A stretch of 64,000 nt of DNA from Phreatobacter sp. (GCF_022843985.1 NZ_JALHMP010000016.1:32666-96665); one strand, 5' to 3'. Counted from the stretch's first letter, positions 44,468 through 54,353 are shown. Notes: generated by a model from the sequence alone, not told the origin. A program made the numbers and translations.

Positions 44468-47146
44468 ATGACGCAATGGGTCTTCACCTTCGGCGACGGC
44501 AAGGCCGAGGGTCAGTCGAGCATGCGCGACCTCTTGGGGGGCAAGGGCGCCAATCTCGCGGAAATGTCCAATATGGGTCTGCCCGTTCCCCCCGGCTTCA
44601 CCGTCACCACGGAAGCCTGCATCTGGTATTACGCCAACGGTCGTTCCTATCCGGCGGAACTCCCGGCCCAGGTCGAGGCCGGCCTCGCCCAGATCGGCGC
44701 CCTCACCGGCAAGGTCTTCGGTGATCCTGCCAATCCGTTGCTCGTCTCCGTCCGGTCGGGCGCCCGCGCCTCCATGCCGGGCATGATGGACACCATCCTC
44801 AACCTCGGCCTCAACGACCTGACCGTTGCCGCCCTCGGCCGCGGCTCGGGCGACGAACGCTTCGCCTATGACAGCTACCGCCGCTTCATCCAGATGTATT
44901 CGAACGTCGTCCTCGACGTAGACCACCACAATTTCGAGGACATCCTGGAGATCTACAAGGAGCGCAAGGGCCTGACCCTCGACACCGACCTCACCGCCGA
45001 GGACTGGAAGCATCTGGTCGGTGAATACAAGCGGCGTGTCGAGGAGGAGACCGGCAGTCCCTTCCCCCAGGACCCACGCGAGCAGCTCTGGGGCGCCGTG
45101 GGCGCCGTCTTCTCGTCCTGGATGAACCAGCGTGCCATCACCTATCGCCGCCTCCATGCGATCCCGGAAAGCTGGGGCACGGCGGTGAATGTCCAGGCCA
45201 TGGTCTTCGGCAATATGGGCGAGACCTCCGCCACCGGCGTCGCCTTCACCCGCAATCCCTCCACCGGCGCCAAGGAACTCTACGGCGAGTTCCTCATCAA
45301 TGCCCAGGGCGAGGACGTCGTCGCCGGCATCCGCACGCCGCAGAACATCACCGAGGTCGCGCGGATCGCGGCCGGCTCCGACAAGCCGTCCATGGAGACG
45401 GCCCTGCCGGATGTCTACCAGCAGTTCATCGCCGTGGCGGCGACGCTGGAGAAACATTACCGCGACATGCAGGATCTCGAATTCACCGTCGAGCGCGGCA
45501 AGCTCTGGATGCTGCAGACCCGCAACGGCAAGAGGACCGCGAAGGCGAGCCTCAGGATTGCCGTCGAACTGGCGAACGAGGGCGTGCTGACGCGTGAGGA
45601 AGCGGTCTCGCGCGTGGAGCCCGGCTCCCTTGACCAGTTGCTGCATCCGACCATCGATCCCAAGGCCGAGCGCCGGGTGCTCGCCACCGGCCTGCCGGCC
45701 TCGCCCGGTGCCGCCCAGGGTGAGATCGTCTTCAACTCCGACGAGGCCGAGGCGATGAAGGCCGGCGGCCACAAGGTCATCCTCGTGCGTGTCGAGACGA
45801 GCCCGGAGGATATCCACGGCATGCATGCGGCCGAGGGCATCCTCACCACCCGCGGCGGCATGACCAGCCATGCGGCCGTTGTCGCCCGCGGCATGGGCAA
45901 GCCCTGCGTCTCCGGCGCCGGCACCTTGCGCGTCGACTATGCTGCGCAGACCGTGTCGATCGCCGGCAAGGTGCTGAAGAAGGGCGACGTCATCACCATC
46001 GACGGCTCGACCGGCCAGGTCCTGCTCGGTGAGGTGGCCATGCTGCAGCCGGAGCTTTCCGGAGAGTTCGCCACGCTGATGGGCTGGGCAGACGGGTTCC
46101 GCCGCCTCAAGGTGCGCACCAATGCCGAGACCCCCGCCGATGCCCGCGCCGCGGTGGAGTTCGGCGCCGAGGGGATCGGTCTCTGCCGCACCGAGCACAT
46201 GTTCTTCGATGAGGAGCGGATCGTCGCCATGCGCGAGATGATCCTCGCAGACGACGAGAAGGGGCGTCGCGCCGCGCTCGGCAAGCTCTTGCCGATGCAG
46301 CGCTCCGACTTTGTCGAGCTGTTCGAGATCATGGCCGGCCTGCCGGTCACGATTCGCCTGCTCGACCCGCCGCTGCACGAGTTCCTGCCCCATACCGACG
46401 CCGAGATCGCTGAGGTCGCCGCCGCCATGGGTGCCGATCCGAAGAAACTCAAGGCGCGCGCCGAAGATCTGCAGGAGGTCAACCCGATGCTCGGCTTCCG
46501 CGGCTGCCGCCTCGCCGTCGCCTATCCCGAGATCGCCGAGATGCAGGCGCGCGCCATCTTCGAGGCGGCGGTGATTGCCGGACAGAAGAGCGGCAAGCCC
46601 GTGGTGCCCGAGGTGATGGTCCCCCTGGTCGCCACCAAGGCCGAACTCGACCTGGTCAAGGCGCGCATCGTGGCCATGGCCGAGGCCGTCATCAAGGAGA
46701 CGGGCGCCGCCCTCGACTATATCGTCGGCACCATGATCGAACTGCCGCGTGCCGCCCTCCAGGCCGGCAGGATCGCCGAGAGCGCTGAGTTCTTCTCCTT
46801 CGGCACCAACGACCTGACGCAGACGACCTTCGGGATTTCCCGCGATGACGCGGCGAGCTTCCTCAATCCCTATCTCGCCAAGGGCATCATCGCGGTCGAT
46901 CCCTTCGTCTCCCTCGACCAGGACGGCGTTGGCGAGCTCGTCCAGATCGCCGCCGAGCGTGGCCGCAGGACGCGGCCCGACATCAAGCTCGGCATCTGCG
47001 GCGAGCATGGTGGCGACCCCGCCTCCATCCACTTCTGCGAGATGGTGGGGCTCGACTACGTCTCCTGTTCGCCCTTCCGCGTGCCCATCGCCCGCCTCGC
47101 GGCGGCGCAGGCGGCCCTCGGCAAGGCGGCGGCGGGGCAGGCCTGA
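44468..47146 (+). CDS. ppdK: Pyruvate, phosphate dikinase
   Basis: PPDK interconverts pyruvate, ATP and Pi with phosphoenolpyruvate, AMP and PPi, and can serve gluconeogenesis. The 892-residue protein has the three expected parts: an N-terminal ATP-grasp domain (LLGGKGANLAEMS near residue 20), the central phosphohistidine domain with GGMTSHAAVVARGMGKPCV near residue 460, and the C-terminal PEP/pyruvate barrel with CGEHGGDPAS near residue 840. Length is normal. It is a single gene with a 154-bp upstream gap. A 974-codon antisense frame across it is a codon-bias shadow. Confidence 0.97.
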   Translation: MTQWVFTFGDGKAEGQSSMRDLLGGKGANLAEMSNMGLPVPPGFTVTTEACIWYYANGRSYPAELPAQVEAGLAQIGALTGKVFGDPANPLLVSVRSGARASMPGMMDTILNLGLNDLTVAALGRGSGDERFAYDSYRRFIQMYSNVVLDVDHHNFEDILEIYKERKGLTLDTDLTAEDWKHLVGEYKRRVEEETGSPFPQDPREQLWGAVGAVFSSWMNQRAITYRRLHAIPESWGTAVNVQAMVFGNMGETSATGVAFTRNPSTGAKELYGEFLINAQGEDVVAGIRTPQNITEVARIAAGSDKPSMETALPDVYQQFIAVAATLEKHYRDMQDLEFTVERGKLWMLQTRNGKRTAKASLRIAVELANEGVLTREEAVSRVEPGSLDQLLHPTIDPKAERRVLATGLPASPGAAQGEIVFNSDEAEAMKAGGHKVILVRVETSPEDIHGMHAAEGILTTRGGMTSHAAVVARGMGKPCVSGAGTLRVDYAAQTVSIAGKVLKKGDVITIDGSTGQVLLGEVAMLQPELSGEFATLMGWADGFRRLKVRTNAETPADARAAVEFGAEGIGLCRTEHMFFDEERIVAMREMILADDEKGRRAALGKLLPMQRSDFVELFEIMAGLPVTIRLLDPPLHEFLPHTDAEIAEVAAAMGADPKKLKARAEDLQEVNPMLGFRGCRLAVAYPEIAEMQARAIFEAAVIAGQKSGKPVVPEVMVPLVATKAELDLVKARIVAMAEAVIKETGAALDYIVGTMIELPRAALQAGRIAESAEFFSFGTNDLTQTTFGISRDDAASFLNPYLAKGIIAVDPFVSLDQDGVGELVQIAAERGRRTRPDIKLGICGEHGGDPASIHFCEMVGLDYVSCSPFRVPIARLAAAQAALGKAAAGQA

Positions 47147-47232
47147 GGCCGGGCGGCACCTTCGTCGCGGTTGGCGGGACGCTGCCCTTGTGCGAGGCTG
47201 CGCCTGCCGCGCCGCAATACCGCCGAGACCTG

Positions 47233-47520
47233 ATGACTGACGCAACCCGCCCGAACCTGCCGCTGCCCGGCCTGATCTTCGTCGCCGTCATGCTGGTCGC
47301 GGGCGCCGTCTTGGCCTTCGTCTTCAAGGCCGAACCGGCCTTGGTCCAGGCCATCCCAGGGCTGATGTGGCTGCTCGGTGTGGCCCTGGTCTTCGATATC
47401 GGCGTCAATGTCCTCGCCATGCGGGGCCGGGTCGAAGGGGCTTTGCCGATGGCTTGGCGGCCTGGCGGGTTCGTCGCCGGCGGCCTCGTCCATGTCGCCA
47501 CGACGGCTCTCCTGGGGTGA
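47233..47520 (+). CDS. Small hypothetical membrane protein
   Basis: The 95-residue protein has two or three hydrophobic helices (LIFVAVMLVAGAVLAFVF, then LMWLLGVALVFDIGVNVLAM in shortened form, and a last weak one). No family was recognised. It ends 5 bp before meaB and may be co-transcribed with it. The ATG at 47233 was preferred over an earlier frame start. Confidence 0.6.
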   Translation: MTDATRPNLPLPGLIFVAVMLVAGAVLAFVFKAEPALVQAIPGLMWLLGVALVFDIGVNVLAMRGRVEGALPMAWRPGGFVAGGLVHVATTALLG

Positions 47521-47525
47521 GCGCG

Positions 47526-48455
47526 ATGGTTCCCGTCTCGGTCGAGGCCGTGCGGGCCGGCGGCAAGCGTGCGCTGGCCGCGGCCCTCGCTGCCATCGAG
47601 ACCCATGCGGGCAGCGAGGAACTCGCGCGCTTCCTCGACGAAGCCTGCCGCGCGACCCGCGGCGCGACCCTGGGGCTCACCGGCCCGCCCGGCGTCGGCA
47701 AGTCGACCCTGACCAATGCCCTTGTCTCCGGTTGGCGCAGGGCCGGCGACACGGTCGGCGTCATCGCCGTTGATCCCTCCTCGCGCCGCACCGGAGGGGC
47801 TCTCCTCGGCGACCGGGCCCGCATCTCCACCGATCCGTCGGACCGCGGCGTCTTCGTGCGTTCCATGGCGGCGCGCGACCGGCTCGGCGGCCTGTCCGAC
47901 CAGACGGTGGCGGCCATGGTCGTCATGCGCGCCGTCTTCGACCGGGTTCTGGTCGAGAGCGTCGGTATCGGCCAGTCGGAGGCCGACGTGGCCATGGTGG
48001 CCGACACTGTCGTGCTCTGCATCCAGCCGGGGTCCGGCGACAGCCTGCAGTTCATGAAGGCCGGCGTCATGGAGCTGCCCGACGTGATCGTTGTCACCAA
48101 GGCAGACATGGGTGCGCCGGCGCAGCGCGCCAAGGCGGATGTCGAGGGAGCCCTGACCCTTGCGGCGCGTGAGGCCGGCGCCTGGAACGCACCGGTGGTT
48201 CTGGTCTCCGCGGCGACCGGGGAGGGCCTCGATGCCCTTGCGTCGGCACTCGCCGCCCATCGCACCTGGCAGCACGCCGGGCGCCTGGCGGCCCGCCGCG
48301 CCGCCCAGGAACGGCTCTGGGTCGAGGAGGCGCTGCGGACGCGTTTCGGCACCGCCGGTCTCGCCCTCGTCGCCCGTGAAGCGGCGCCCCACGCCTCCGG
48401 CCCCTTCGGTCGCGAGCATTGGCTCGCCGGCCGCCTGAAGGCGCGTCTCGCCTGA
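47526..48455 (+). CDS. meaB: Methylmalonyl-CoA mutase-associated GTPase MeaB (ArgK family)
   Basis: MeaB is a G3E-type P-loop GTPase that guards and reloads adenosylcobalamin on methylmalonyl-CoA mutase. The 309-residue protein has Walker A GPPGVGKST near residue 53, the motif VDPSSRRTGGALLGDRARI near residue 80, VESVGIGQSE near residue 143 and the base motif VTKAD near residue 190. The mutase genes are not nearby. The ATG at 47526 fits the family start. Confidence 0.93.
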   Translation: MVPVSVEAVRAGGKRALAAALAAIETHAGSEELARFLDEACRATRGATLGLTGPPGVGKSTLTNALVSGWRRAGDTVGVIAVDPSSRRTGGALLGDRARISTDPSDRGVFVRSMAARDRLGGLSDQTVAAMVVMRAVFDRVLVESVGIGQSEADVAMVADTVVLCIQPGSGDSLQFMKAGVMELPDVIVVTKADMGAPAQRAKADVEGALTLAAREAGAWNAPVVLVSAATGEGLDALASALAAHRTWQHAGRLAARRAAQERLWVEEALRTRFGTAGLALVAREAAPHASGPFGREHWLAGRLKARLA

Positions 48456-48608
48456 ATCGGCGCGCCATTAACCCGCTCTCAACGTTACCTGGGCGATAAG
48501 GTTAGCGGTCGATGACCGTGCTGTGCGGTTGCGGCCTGTTCGGGTGGCGTGTGCTCGTCGGCATCCGCCTTGTGGCGTTCGTGTTGCGTTTGCGTGGAGT
48601 GCGTGCCT

Positions 48609-50060
48609 ATGCGTGCGTTGCGTTGGCCTTCGTCGCCCTCGATCAAGGCGGCCGTGCTGGTTCCGGGCATGGCGGCGTCCTTTCTCCTGCTCTCCTCCCA
48701 GCCCGTCGCCTATCAGGATCTCGTCAGCCACATGGCGCTCCGCGCCGGCGTCGACCAGACCTGGCGTCGTCATGTCGCCAGTCTCGTGCGTCCCTCGACG
48801 ACCGTCGCCGGCTTCGTCTTCAGCCGCCCGATCCTCCGCGAGCCTGAAGCGCCGCGCCTCGTCATGGCCAGCCTGCCCATGGCGCCGACGGACGATCTGC
48901 GCCGCGCCGGGCCGCGTCCTGGGCCTGCGCTCGGGGCCGGCATGGACCGTGCCGTCATCTATCCCATGCCCAACCGCGAGGCGAAGGGTGACCTTTTGCT
49001 CGCGCGCCCGAAGCTGCGGCTGAGCATCGGATCGCTTCAGAACGATCCCTCCATCCTCGCACCCCCGGCCGACCTTTCGGAAACCGCCCGCTTCACGCCC
49101 GTCCTCCCGGGCGAGGGCTCGGACACCGAACATTCGCCGCTCGCCATCGGCGGCCTGCAACTGGCGGCTGTCGCGCCGTCCATCACCCTCGACGACCGTG
49201 CCCCGGCCGCGCGGTTCGGACTGACGGGGCCGCCCGTGGACCTGGTGGAGGAGGAGGTGCTCGAGGGTCGCCGCTTCGCCGCCACCCTCGACGAGGACAA
49301 GGCCGGCATCGCCATTGGCGGGGAGGGGCCGATCGCCCGTGCTGGCGCCGGTTTCGGTGCGCCCTCCATGCCGCTCGAAAGCGCGCCCTTCCGCGTCACC
49401 GCAACCCACGACGCCGTGCCGGGTTTCGATCCCGTCCTCGGGCCCTTCGCCACCGACACCCGCGGCGACCGCCCGGATTCGCTGCTCGCCCGCCTGCTCG
49501 CGCAGCCGATCGCACCGCACCGCGACGCGCCCATCGAGGAGCGCGTCCCGACGCGCGGCGGATCCGTCACCCATCCCGCCCTTGCCCTCGCGCTGACGGG
49601 CTCCGCCCATGCCCGCGCCGAGCGCTGCCTGGCCGAAGCGATCTACTGGGAGGCGCGGTCGGAACCCGAGCGGGGCCAGATGGCGGTCGCCCAGGTGGTT
49701 CTGAACCGCGCTGTCTCCGGCTTCTATCCCCGCGACGTCTGCGGCGTCGTCTACCAGAACGCCCATCGCTATCTCGCCTGCCAGTTCACCTTCGCCTGCG
49801 AAGGCCGCCGCAGCCTGGTACCGACCGAGGCGGGTCCCTGGACCCGTGCCACCACCATCGCCCGGGACATGATGGCCGGGCGCATCTGGCTGCCCGACGT
49901 CGGTCACGCCACCCATTACCACGCCACCTATGTGCGGCCCTGGTGGGCGCGTTCGATGAACCGGCTTCAGCAGATCGGGGTCCATGTCTTCTATCGGCCG
50001 CGCAACTGGGGATCGGGGCCGCAGGCGCAACTGGCCCGGACAGCACCCGGCGAAAGTTGA
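48609..50060 (+). CDS. Exported cell wall hydrolase with SleB (Hydrolase_2) domain
   Basis: The 483-residue protein has an N-terminal signal/anchor segment, a long proline/alanine-rich region of about 300 residues with little predicted structure, and a C-terminal SleB domain at about residues 345-455. That domain contains CLAEAIYWEARSEP and VAQVVLNRA, with the catalytic glutamate in YWEA. SleB domains cleave peptidoglycan glycan strands. The ATG at 48609 has GGAG 9 nt upstream; an earlier ATG gives a Cys/Val-rich stretch and was rejected. Confidence 0.85.
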   Translation: MRALRWPSSPSIKAAVLVPGMAASFLLLSSQPVAYQDLVSHMALRAGVDQTWRRHVASLVRPSTTVAGFVFSRPILREPEAPRLVMASLPMAPTDDLRRAGPRPGPALGAGMDRAVIYPMPNREAKGDLLLARPKLRLSIGSLQNDPSILAPPADLSETARFTPVLPGEGSDTEHSPLAIGGLQLAAVAPSITLDDRAPAARFGLTGPPVDLVEEEVLEGRRFAATLDEDKAGIAIGGEGPIARAGAGFGAPSMPLESAPFRVTATHDAVPGFDPVLGPFATDTRGDRPDSLLARLLAQPIAPHRDAPIEERVPTRGGSVTHPALALALTGSAHARAERCLAEAIYWEARSEPERGQMAVAQVVLNRAVSGFYPRDVCGVVYQNAHRYLACQFTFACEGRRSLVPTEAGPWTRATTIARDMMAGRIWLPDVGHATHYHATYVRPWWARSMNRLQQIGVHVFYRPRNWGSGPQAQLARTAPGES

Positions 50061-50210
50061 CCCGGCGTCCGTCCTGGACCGGCCTCCACCGATACCCGCG
50101 TCATCGGGAAATGGTATGGGAGCCATCACGGCTTTTGGCTACCGTCGGCACCACGCCGGCTCTAGAGTGCCGGACGTGTACCTGCACGATGCAGGGCCGG
50201 AGCTCCCCCG

Positions 50211-51452
50211 ATGACCGCAACGACTACACCCCATCAATCGGATAGCTGGCGGACGCCCTTCGTCATCATCCTCTGTGGTTGTCTGATCGGCTTGCTCTCC
50301 TTCGGGCCGCGGTCCGTCGTCGGCATGTTCCTCATGCCGGTCTCCACCGAGAACGGCTGGACGCGCGACATCCTCTCGCTGACCATCGCCATCCAGAACC
50401 TGATGTGGGGCGTCGGCCAGCCCTTTGCAGGCGCCATTGCCGACCGCTTCGGCACGCTCAGGGTCTTCTGGGCCGGTGCGATCATGTACGGGCTTGGCCT
50501 TGCCTGCATGGTTTTGCCCTTGCCGCCGCTCGCCATGCATGTCCTGTCGGGCACGCTCGTCGGCCTCGGCCTTGCCGGCGTGTCCTTCAATCTCGTGCTC
50601 GCCTGTTTCGCCAAGCTGCTTCCCGAAAGCCGCCGCGCCTCCGCCATGGGCATGGGGACGGCCGCCTCCTCCTTCGGCCAGTTCGTCTTTGCGCCGCTGA
50701 CGCCCTTCCTCATGGATCTCGTCGGCTGGAAGGCGGCGCTGCTCATCTTCTCCTGCGTGCCGGTGCTGATCATACCCTTGGCCTTCGCGCTGGCGACCCG
50801 CCCTTCATCGGGCGTCGGCCAGGGCACGGGCGCCGAGATGAGCATCGCCGCGACGCTGAAACAGGCCTTCGCCCATCCGAGCTATGTCTATCTCGTCATC
50901 GGCTTCTTCACCTGCGGCTTCCAGCTCGCCTTCATCACCACGCATTACCCGACCTATCTGAAGGACCTGAACATCGAGGCCTGGGTCGCGGGGGTCGCCC
51001 TGGCGCTGATCGGCCTGTTCAACATCGTCGGTTCGCTCGGCGCCGGCTGGCTGTCCGCGCGCATGTCGAAGCGCTGGCTGCTGGTCTGGATCTATTTTTC
51101 GCGCGGCGCGGCGGTGATCCTGCTCTTCGTCTTCCCGCCGAGCACGGCGCTCGCCCTCGTCTTCGCCGCGCTGATGGGCCTTCTCTGGCTCTCCACCGTG
51201 CCGCCGACCTCCGGGCTCGTCGCGCTGATGTTCGGCACCCGCTACATGGCGATGCTCTACGGCTTCGTCTTCTTCTCCCATCAGGTCGGCGGCTTCCTCG
51301 GCGCCTGGCTCGGCGGCGTCATGTACGAGCGCACCGGCTCCTACGAGGTCATGTGGTACCTGAGCATCCTGTTCTGCATCGGCTCGGGCCTGATCAACAT
51401 CCCGATCAAGGAACGTCCGGTGGCGCAGCCGGCGCCCGTTCCTGCGGAATAG
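50211..51452 (+). CDS. MFS transporter
   Basis: The 413-residue protein has about 12 membrane helices. The first MFS loop motif reads GAIADRFGTLRV near residue 80, and the second half contains LSARMSKRW. Family relatives carry monocarboxylates or other organic anions. The substrate is unknown. It stands alone, converging with mepA. Confidence 0.87.
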   Translation: MTATTTPHQSDSWRTPFVIILCGCLIGLLSFGPRSVVGMFLMPVSTENGWTRDILSLTIAIQNLMWGVGQPFAGAIADRFGTLRVFWAGAIMYGLGLACMVLPLPPLAMHVLSGTLVGLGLAGVSFNLVLACFAKLLPESRRASAMGMGTAASSFGQFVFAPLTPFLMDLVGWKAALLIFSCVPVLIIPLAFALATRPSSGVGQGTGAEMSIAATLKQAFAHPSYVYLVIGFFTCGFQLAFITTHYPTYLKDLNIEAWVAGVALALIGLFNIVGSLGAGWLSARMSKRWLLVWIYFSRGAAVILLFVFPPSTALALVFAALMGLLWLSTVPPTSGLVALMFGTRYMAMLYGFVFFSHQVGGFLGAWLGGVMYERTGSYEVMWYLSILFCIGSGLINIPIKERPVAQPAPVPAE

Positions 51453-51481
51453 GGCCGTCGCGCGCCGGTCGAAACCGGACC

Positions 51482-52399
51482 CTACCGCGCGACGAGCACT
51501 TCGCGGCAGGCCTCCGGCAGTCCCGACAGGGTCACCGGCGGCGGCGGGCGCCAGTCGGGGTTCGGGCGCGGGTTCAGCACCGCGTCGGTAAACCACCAGT
51601 CGAGGTCGGCCCCGCAACCGTCATGGGGTGGTGGCGGGTCCTGCGGCCGGCAGCCGGGGCTGCCCGTCGGGCAGCGGATCCGGATGTGCATGTGGAAATT
51701 GTGGCCGGGCACCGGCCGGACCCGTGACAGCCAGGAGCGGTCGGTTCCCGCCTCGCGGCACAGTGCCTTCTTGATGGCGGCATTGACCAGCACCCGTTCC
51801 ACCACCGGGTCCTGGGCGGCGGCCTTGATCACGTTGAGATGGTCGGCCGTCCAGACCGCCGGATCGATGTCGCGCCGGTCGGCGCGCACCATGTTCACCG
51901 CCGAGGTCATCTCGCGCTCCTCGGTGGTCAGCCGCCGCCGTGGCATGGGCGTCAGCCAGATGTCGGCGTCGAGGCCGATCTGATGCGAGGCATGACCGGT
52001 CAGCATCGGGCCTCCGCGGGGCTGCGATATGTCGCCGACGAGGATACCCGGCCAGCGCGACACCTGTGGCACTTTGCGGGCGAAACGCTCGAGGAAGGTC
52101 ATCATGTCCGGGTGTCCCCACATCCGGTTGCGTGACAGCCGCATCACCTGCCAGGTCTCGCCATTGACGGGCAGCGCGACGGCGCCGGCGACGCAGCCGC
52201 GCGAATAGAAGCCGAAGGCGCGTGCCTGCATCGGCGCACCGGTCGTCGCGCGGCCGAAGAGTTCCTTCGCGGGCAGGTTCGGATCGTTGGGATTGGCCAG
52301 CGGCGGCAAAGGCCGCGGATTGACGGTGCCTGGCGTCTGCGCACCGGCGCCGGCAATGCCGGCAATCAGCAGTGCGGTGATGAGAAGGGGGCGGGTCAT
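51482..52399 (-). CDS. mepA: Penicillin-insensitive murein endopeptidase
   Basis: MepA is a periplasmic zinc LAS-type peptidase (M74) that cleaves D-Ala-meso-DAP crosslinks in peptidoglycan. The 305-residue protein has a signal peptide (LLITALLIAGIAGAGAQ), GHASHQIGLDADIW near residue 145 and HNFHMHIRIRCP near residue 240, all zinc-ligand motifs, plus paired cysteines. The ATG at 52399 gives the signal peptide; a longer frame was rejected. The 260 bp upstream contain a TTAACCAT element (52446-52453), a CtrA half-site. Confidence 0.93.
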   Translation of the reverse strand: MTRPLLITALLIAGIAGAGAQTPGTVNPRPLPPLANPNDPNLPAKELFGRATTGAPMQARAFGFYSRGCVAGAVALPVNGETWQVMRLSRNRMWGHPDMMTFLERFARKVPQVSRWPGILVGDISQPRGGPMLTGHASHQIGLDADIWLTPMPRRRLTTEEREMTSAVNMVRADRRDIDPAVWTADHLNVIKAAAQDPVVERVLVNAAIKKALCREAGTDRSWLSRVRPVPGHNFHMHIRIRCPTGSPGCRPQDPPPPHDGCGADLDWWFTDAVLNPRPNPDWRPPPPVTLSGLPEACREVLVAR

Positions 52400-52659
52400 G
52401 GTCTGGTCCCGTGAATCGTCGGCCCTCACCCTAGTCACGATGCCATTAACCATTCCTGTGCGCCGCGGTGGTCCTTTGCCGCAGGTCGGCCCGGTCTGCG
52501 GAAAAGGAACCGGTCTGCCGAAGAGGAATGCACGTAACCGCGCCAGCCCGCCTTAAGGTTGACGCCGTCGCCCCTCTTTACATGCCGCCGCACTTTGGGA
52601 ATCAGTGGAAAGCGGCCCGTCAGGGAAGCTCTGTTGGTCTCGCGTCGGAGGGGAAATCC

Positions 52660-52992
52660 ATGCGTGCATTCCATGGCCTGGCCGCTCTTTTCGTCGGCCT
52701 TTTCCTGTGGACGACCGGGGCCTCCGCTTCCATTGTCGTTCGGGTCGACAAGACGACCCAGACCATGCGCGTCATCGTCGACGGCGAGCATCGCCACACC
52801 TGGGCGGTCTCGACGGGACGCGCCGGCTACAACACGCCCAACGGCTCCTACCGGCCGCAGCGCCTCGAGCGCCGCTGGCATTCGCGCAAATATGGCATGG
52901 CCCCCATGCCCTATTCCATTAGGAGCTACAATCCTATTGTGTCCCCTCTTGAGGTAAAACGGCATTATTTGCCCGCCATCGGGGCGAAATAG
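52660..52992 (+). pseudogene. L,D-transpeptidase (YkuD) gene cut by a mobile element
   Basis: The frame starts at 52660 with a signal peptide (FVGLFLWTTGASAS) and then VVRVDKTTQTMRVIVDG, WAVSTGRAGYNTPNG and KYGMAPMPYSI. This is the first half of a periplasmic L,D-transpeptidase that crosslinks peptidoglycan or attaches proteins to it. Relatives continue with a glycine/histidine-rich stretch and the active site SHGCVRL. Here the match ends at about base 52920 and 24 unrelated residues lead to a stop at 52992. The catalytic cysteine is missing, so the protein is not active as an enzyme. The rest of the gene should lie beyond the right end of the inserted element. Confidence 0.85.
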
Positions 52993-53091
52993 AGAACAGT
53001 CGTTGGCAAGTGGGCACCCTAGCACGCTATACAGCACTGTTCCCACGTATCGACCATCACTTTGAAATCGCTTGCATAGCGCCGAAAATAC

Positions 53092-53128
53092 GCGTTCCCT
53101 AGCGTAGCCGCCCGGGAACAGGGAACGC
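53092..53128. repeat. Inverted repeat before ginA, possible recombinase or regulator site
   Basis: GCGTTCCCT at 53092-53100 and AGGGAACGC at 53120-53128 are perfect 9-bp arms around a 19-nt spacer, ending 4 bp before the ginA ATG. A GGGAAC half repeats inside the spacer. Such a site at the element start could bind the recombinases or control the operon. A second, weaker one (ACAAT-N3-ATTGT, 52928-52940) lies at the very junction. Confidence 0.5.
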
Positions 53129-53132
53129 TGCG

Positions 53133-54353
53133 ATGGCATACAGAATCGCCGGTCCCGTTCGATTACCTCCGTCGCTGACCACGACAGTTGGACCCCGGGC
53201 GACAGACACCAACCTGTCGTACCCCTACATTGTCGAGACATGTTCGCAGAGCCCACACTTGGAGGCGCTGCAGTTCATTCACCGCTATGCCCAGAACCAA
53301 CTCAGCGCGAAAACGCTGTTGACGCGATGCGAACAGCTACTCGCCTGGCTGCGGTTCAAAGACGCCCAGGCGGCTGAACAGCCTGGTCGATTGATTCTGA
53401 AATACAGGCGTTCGCTGGACGAGGCCCTTTCAGTCCGTACGAGCCGCCCCCTCGCACGTGCGACTATCATTGGCCGGGTCGACGTCGCCCTTCACTTCGA
53501 ACGATGGCTAAGCGCGCCTCTTCCCCGCCCCGAGCCCTTCAGCATACCCCTGCCTCGGTCGTCGAGACCCCGAGGTCAGCATCGACAGAAAGTCATTCCG
53601 TTCTCTCGCGAAGAGATGACATCCGTACTCAAGTATCTGGAGAACGATCGGGGCAACAGTCGCGACCCGGTTGTCAAACGCAATTGGCTGATCACATTGA
53701 TGGGCTTCGTTACGGGGGCAAGGTTGGACGAGATCCTAAGTCTGCAGTTTCGGCAGGTAGTGGGATGGGCGCCCGACGGGGACGGCGCAGCGCTGGTCTT
53801 GACAAGAGCCAAGGGACGCAGAACGGACGCGACGGGTCGAACAATCTTCATTCCTGCGTACCTTAAAGAAAAGTTGATTTCATACACAAACGGCGAGCGA
53901 CAGAAGATTGTTCAAGCGGCTCGTGGCAGTGTGCCGGGATACAGAGAGCCGAACGCCCTGTTCCTTAACGGCTTCAACGCGAAGAAGCATTCGATAGGGA
54001 AGGCGTTCCAGCAGCGACGGGCGTGCGAAATGATAGCGGTGGCTCAGATGGCGTGCGGGCATACACGATCAATAGTCCGTTTCAATTCTCGAACCGGTGA
54101 GGCCATTACTGTAGACGTTTCGAAGCACACATTTCATCACACGAGACATACATACGTGATGATGGCTTACCGACACTATAAGTCGTGCGGCTTGGCATCG
54201 GATCAGATCTGGCGCGCCATTGCTGACAATCTTGGTCATGGAAGCGTATCTACGACAAAAGAGATTTATGGATCCGCAATAGCGGAGGACGAAGTGAGAT
54301 TGAGGGGCGCGCAGTTCGAGGCCATTGAAGGTATTTTGTCGGGGAGCCAATAA
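53133..54353 (+). CDS. ginA: Tyrosine recombinase GinA-like
   Basis: The 406-residue recombinase has a SAM-like core-binding N-terminal part and a complete catalytic set: Arg197 in TGARLDEIL, Lys227 in TRAKGR, His335 and Arg338 in FHHTRHT, His369 in LGHGS and Tyr379 in KEIYG. It is the only one of the three recombinases with all six standard residues, so it may carry out strand cleavage. It is the first gene of the four-gene operon; its TAA is followed by the next GTG after 1 nt. The start ATG at 53133 lies just behind an inverted repeat. Naming follows the GInt scheme and rests on gene order. Confidence 0.8.
   Translation: MAYRIAGPVRLPPSLTTTVGPRATDTNLSYPYIVETCSQSPHLEALQFIHRYAQNQLSAKTLLTRCEQLLAWLRFKDAQAAEQPGRLILKYRRSLDEALSVRTSRPLARATIIGRVDVALHFERWLSAPLPRPEPFSIPLPRSSRPRGQHRQKVIPFSREEMTSVLKYLENDRGNSRDPVVKRNWLITLMGFVTGARLDEILSLQFRQVVGWAPDGDGAALVLTRAKGRRTDATGRTIFIPAYLKEKLISYTNGERQKIVQAARGSVPGYREPNALFLNGFNAKKHSIGKAFQQRRACEMIAVAQMACGHTRSIVRFNSRTGEAITVDVSKHTFHHTRHTYVMMAYRHYKSCGLASDQIWRAIADNLGHGSVSTTKEIYGSAIAEDEVRLRGAQFEAIEGILSGSQ

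Noticed and set aside
44321..47245. 974-codon open frame antisense to ppdK
   Set aside because: It mirrors the codon pattern of a certain gene in GC-rich DNA, has no domain signature and is His/Gly/Asp-rich as antisense shadows usually are.
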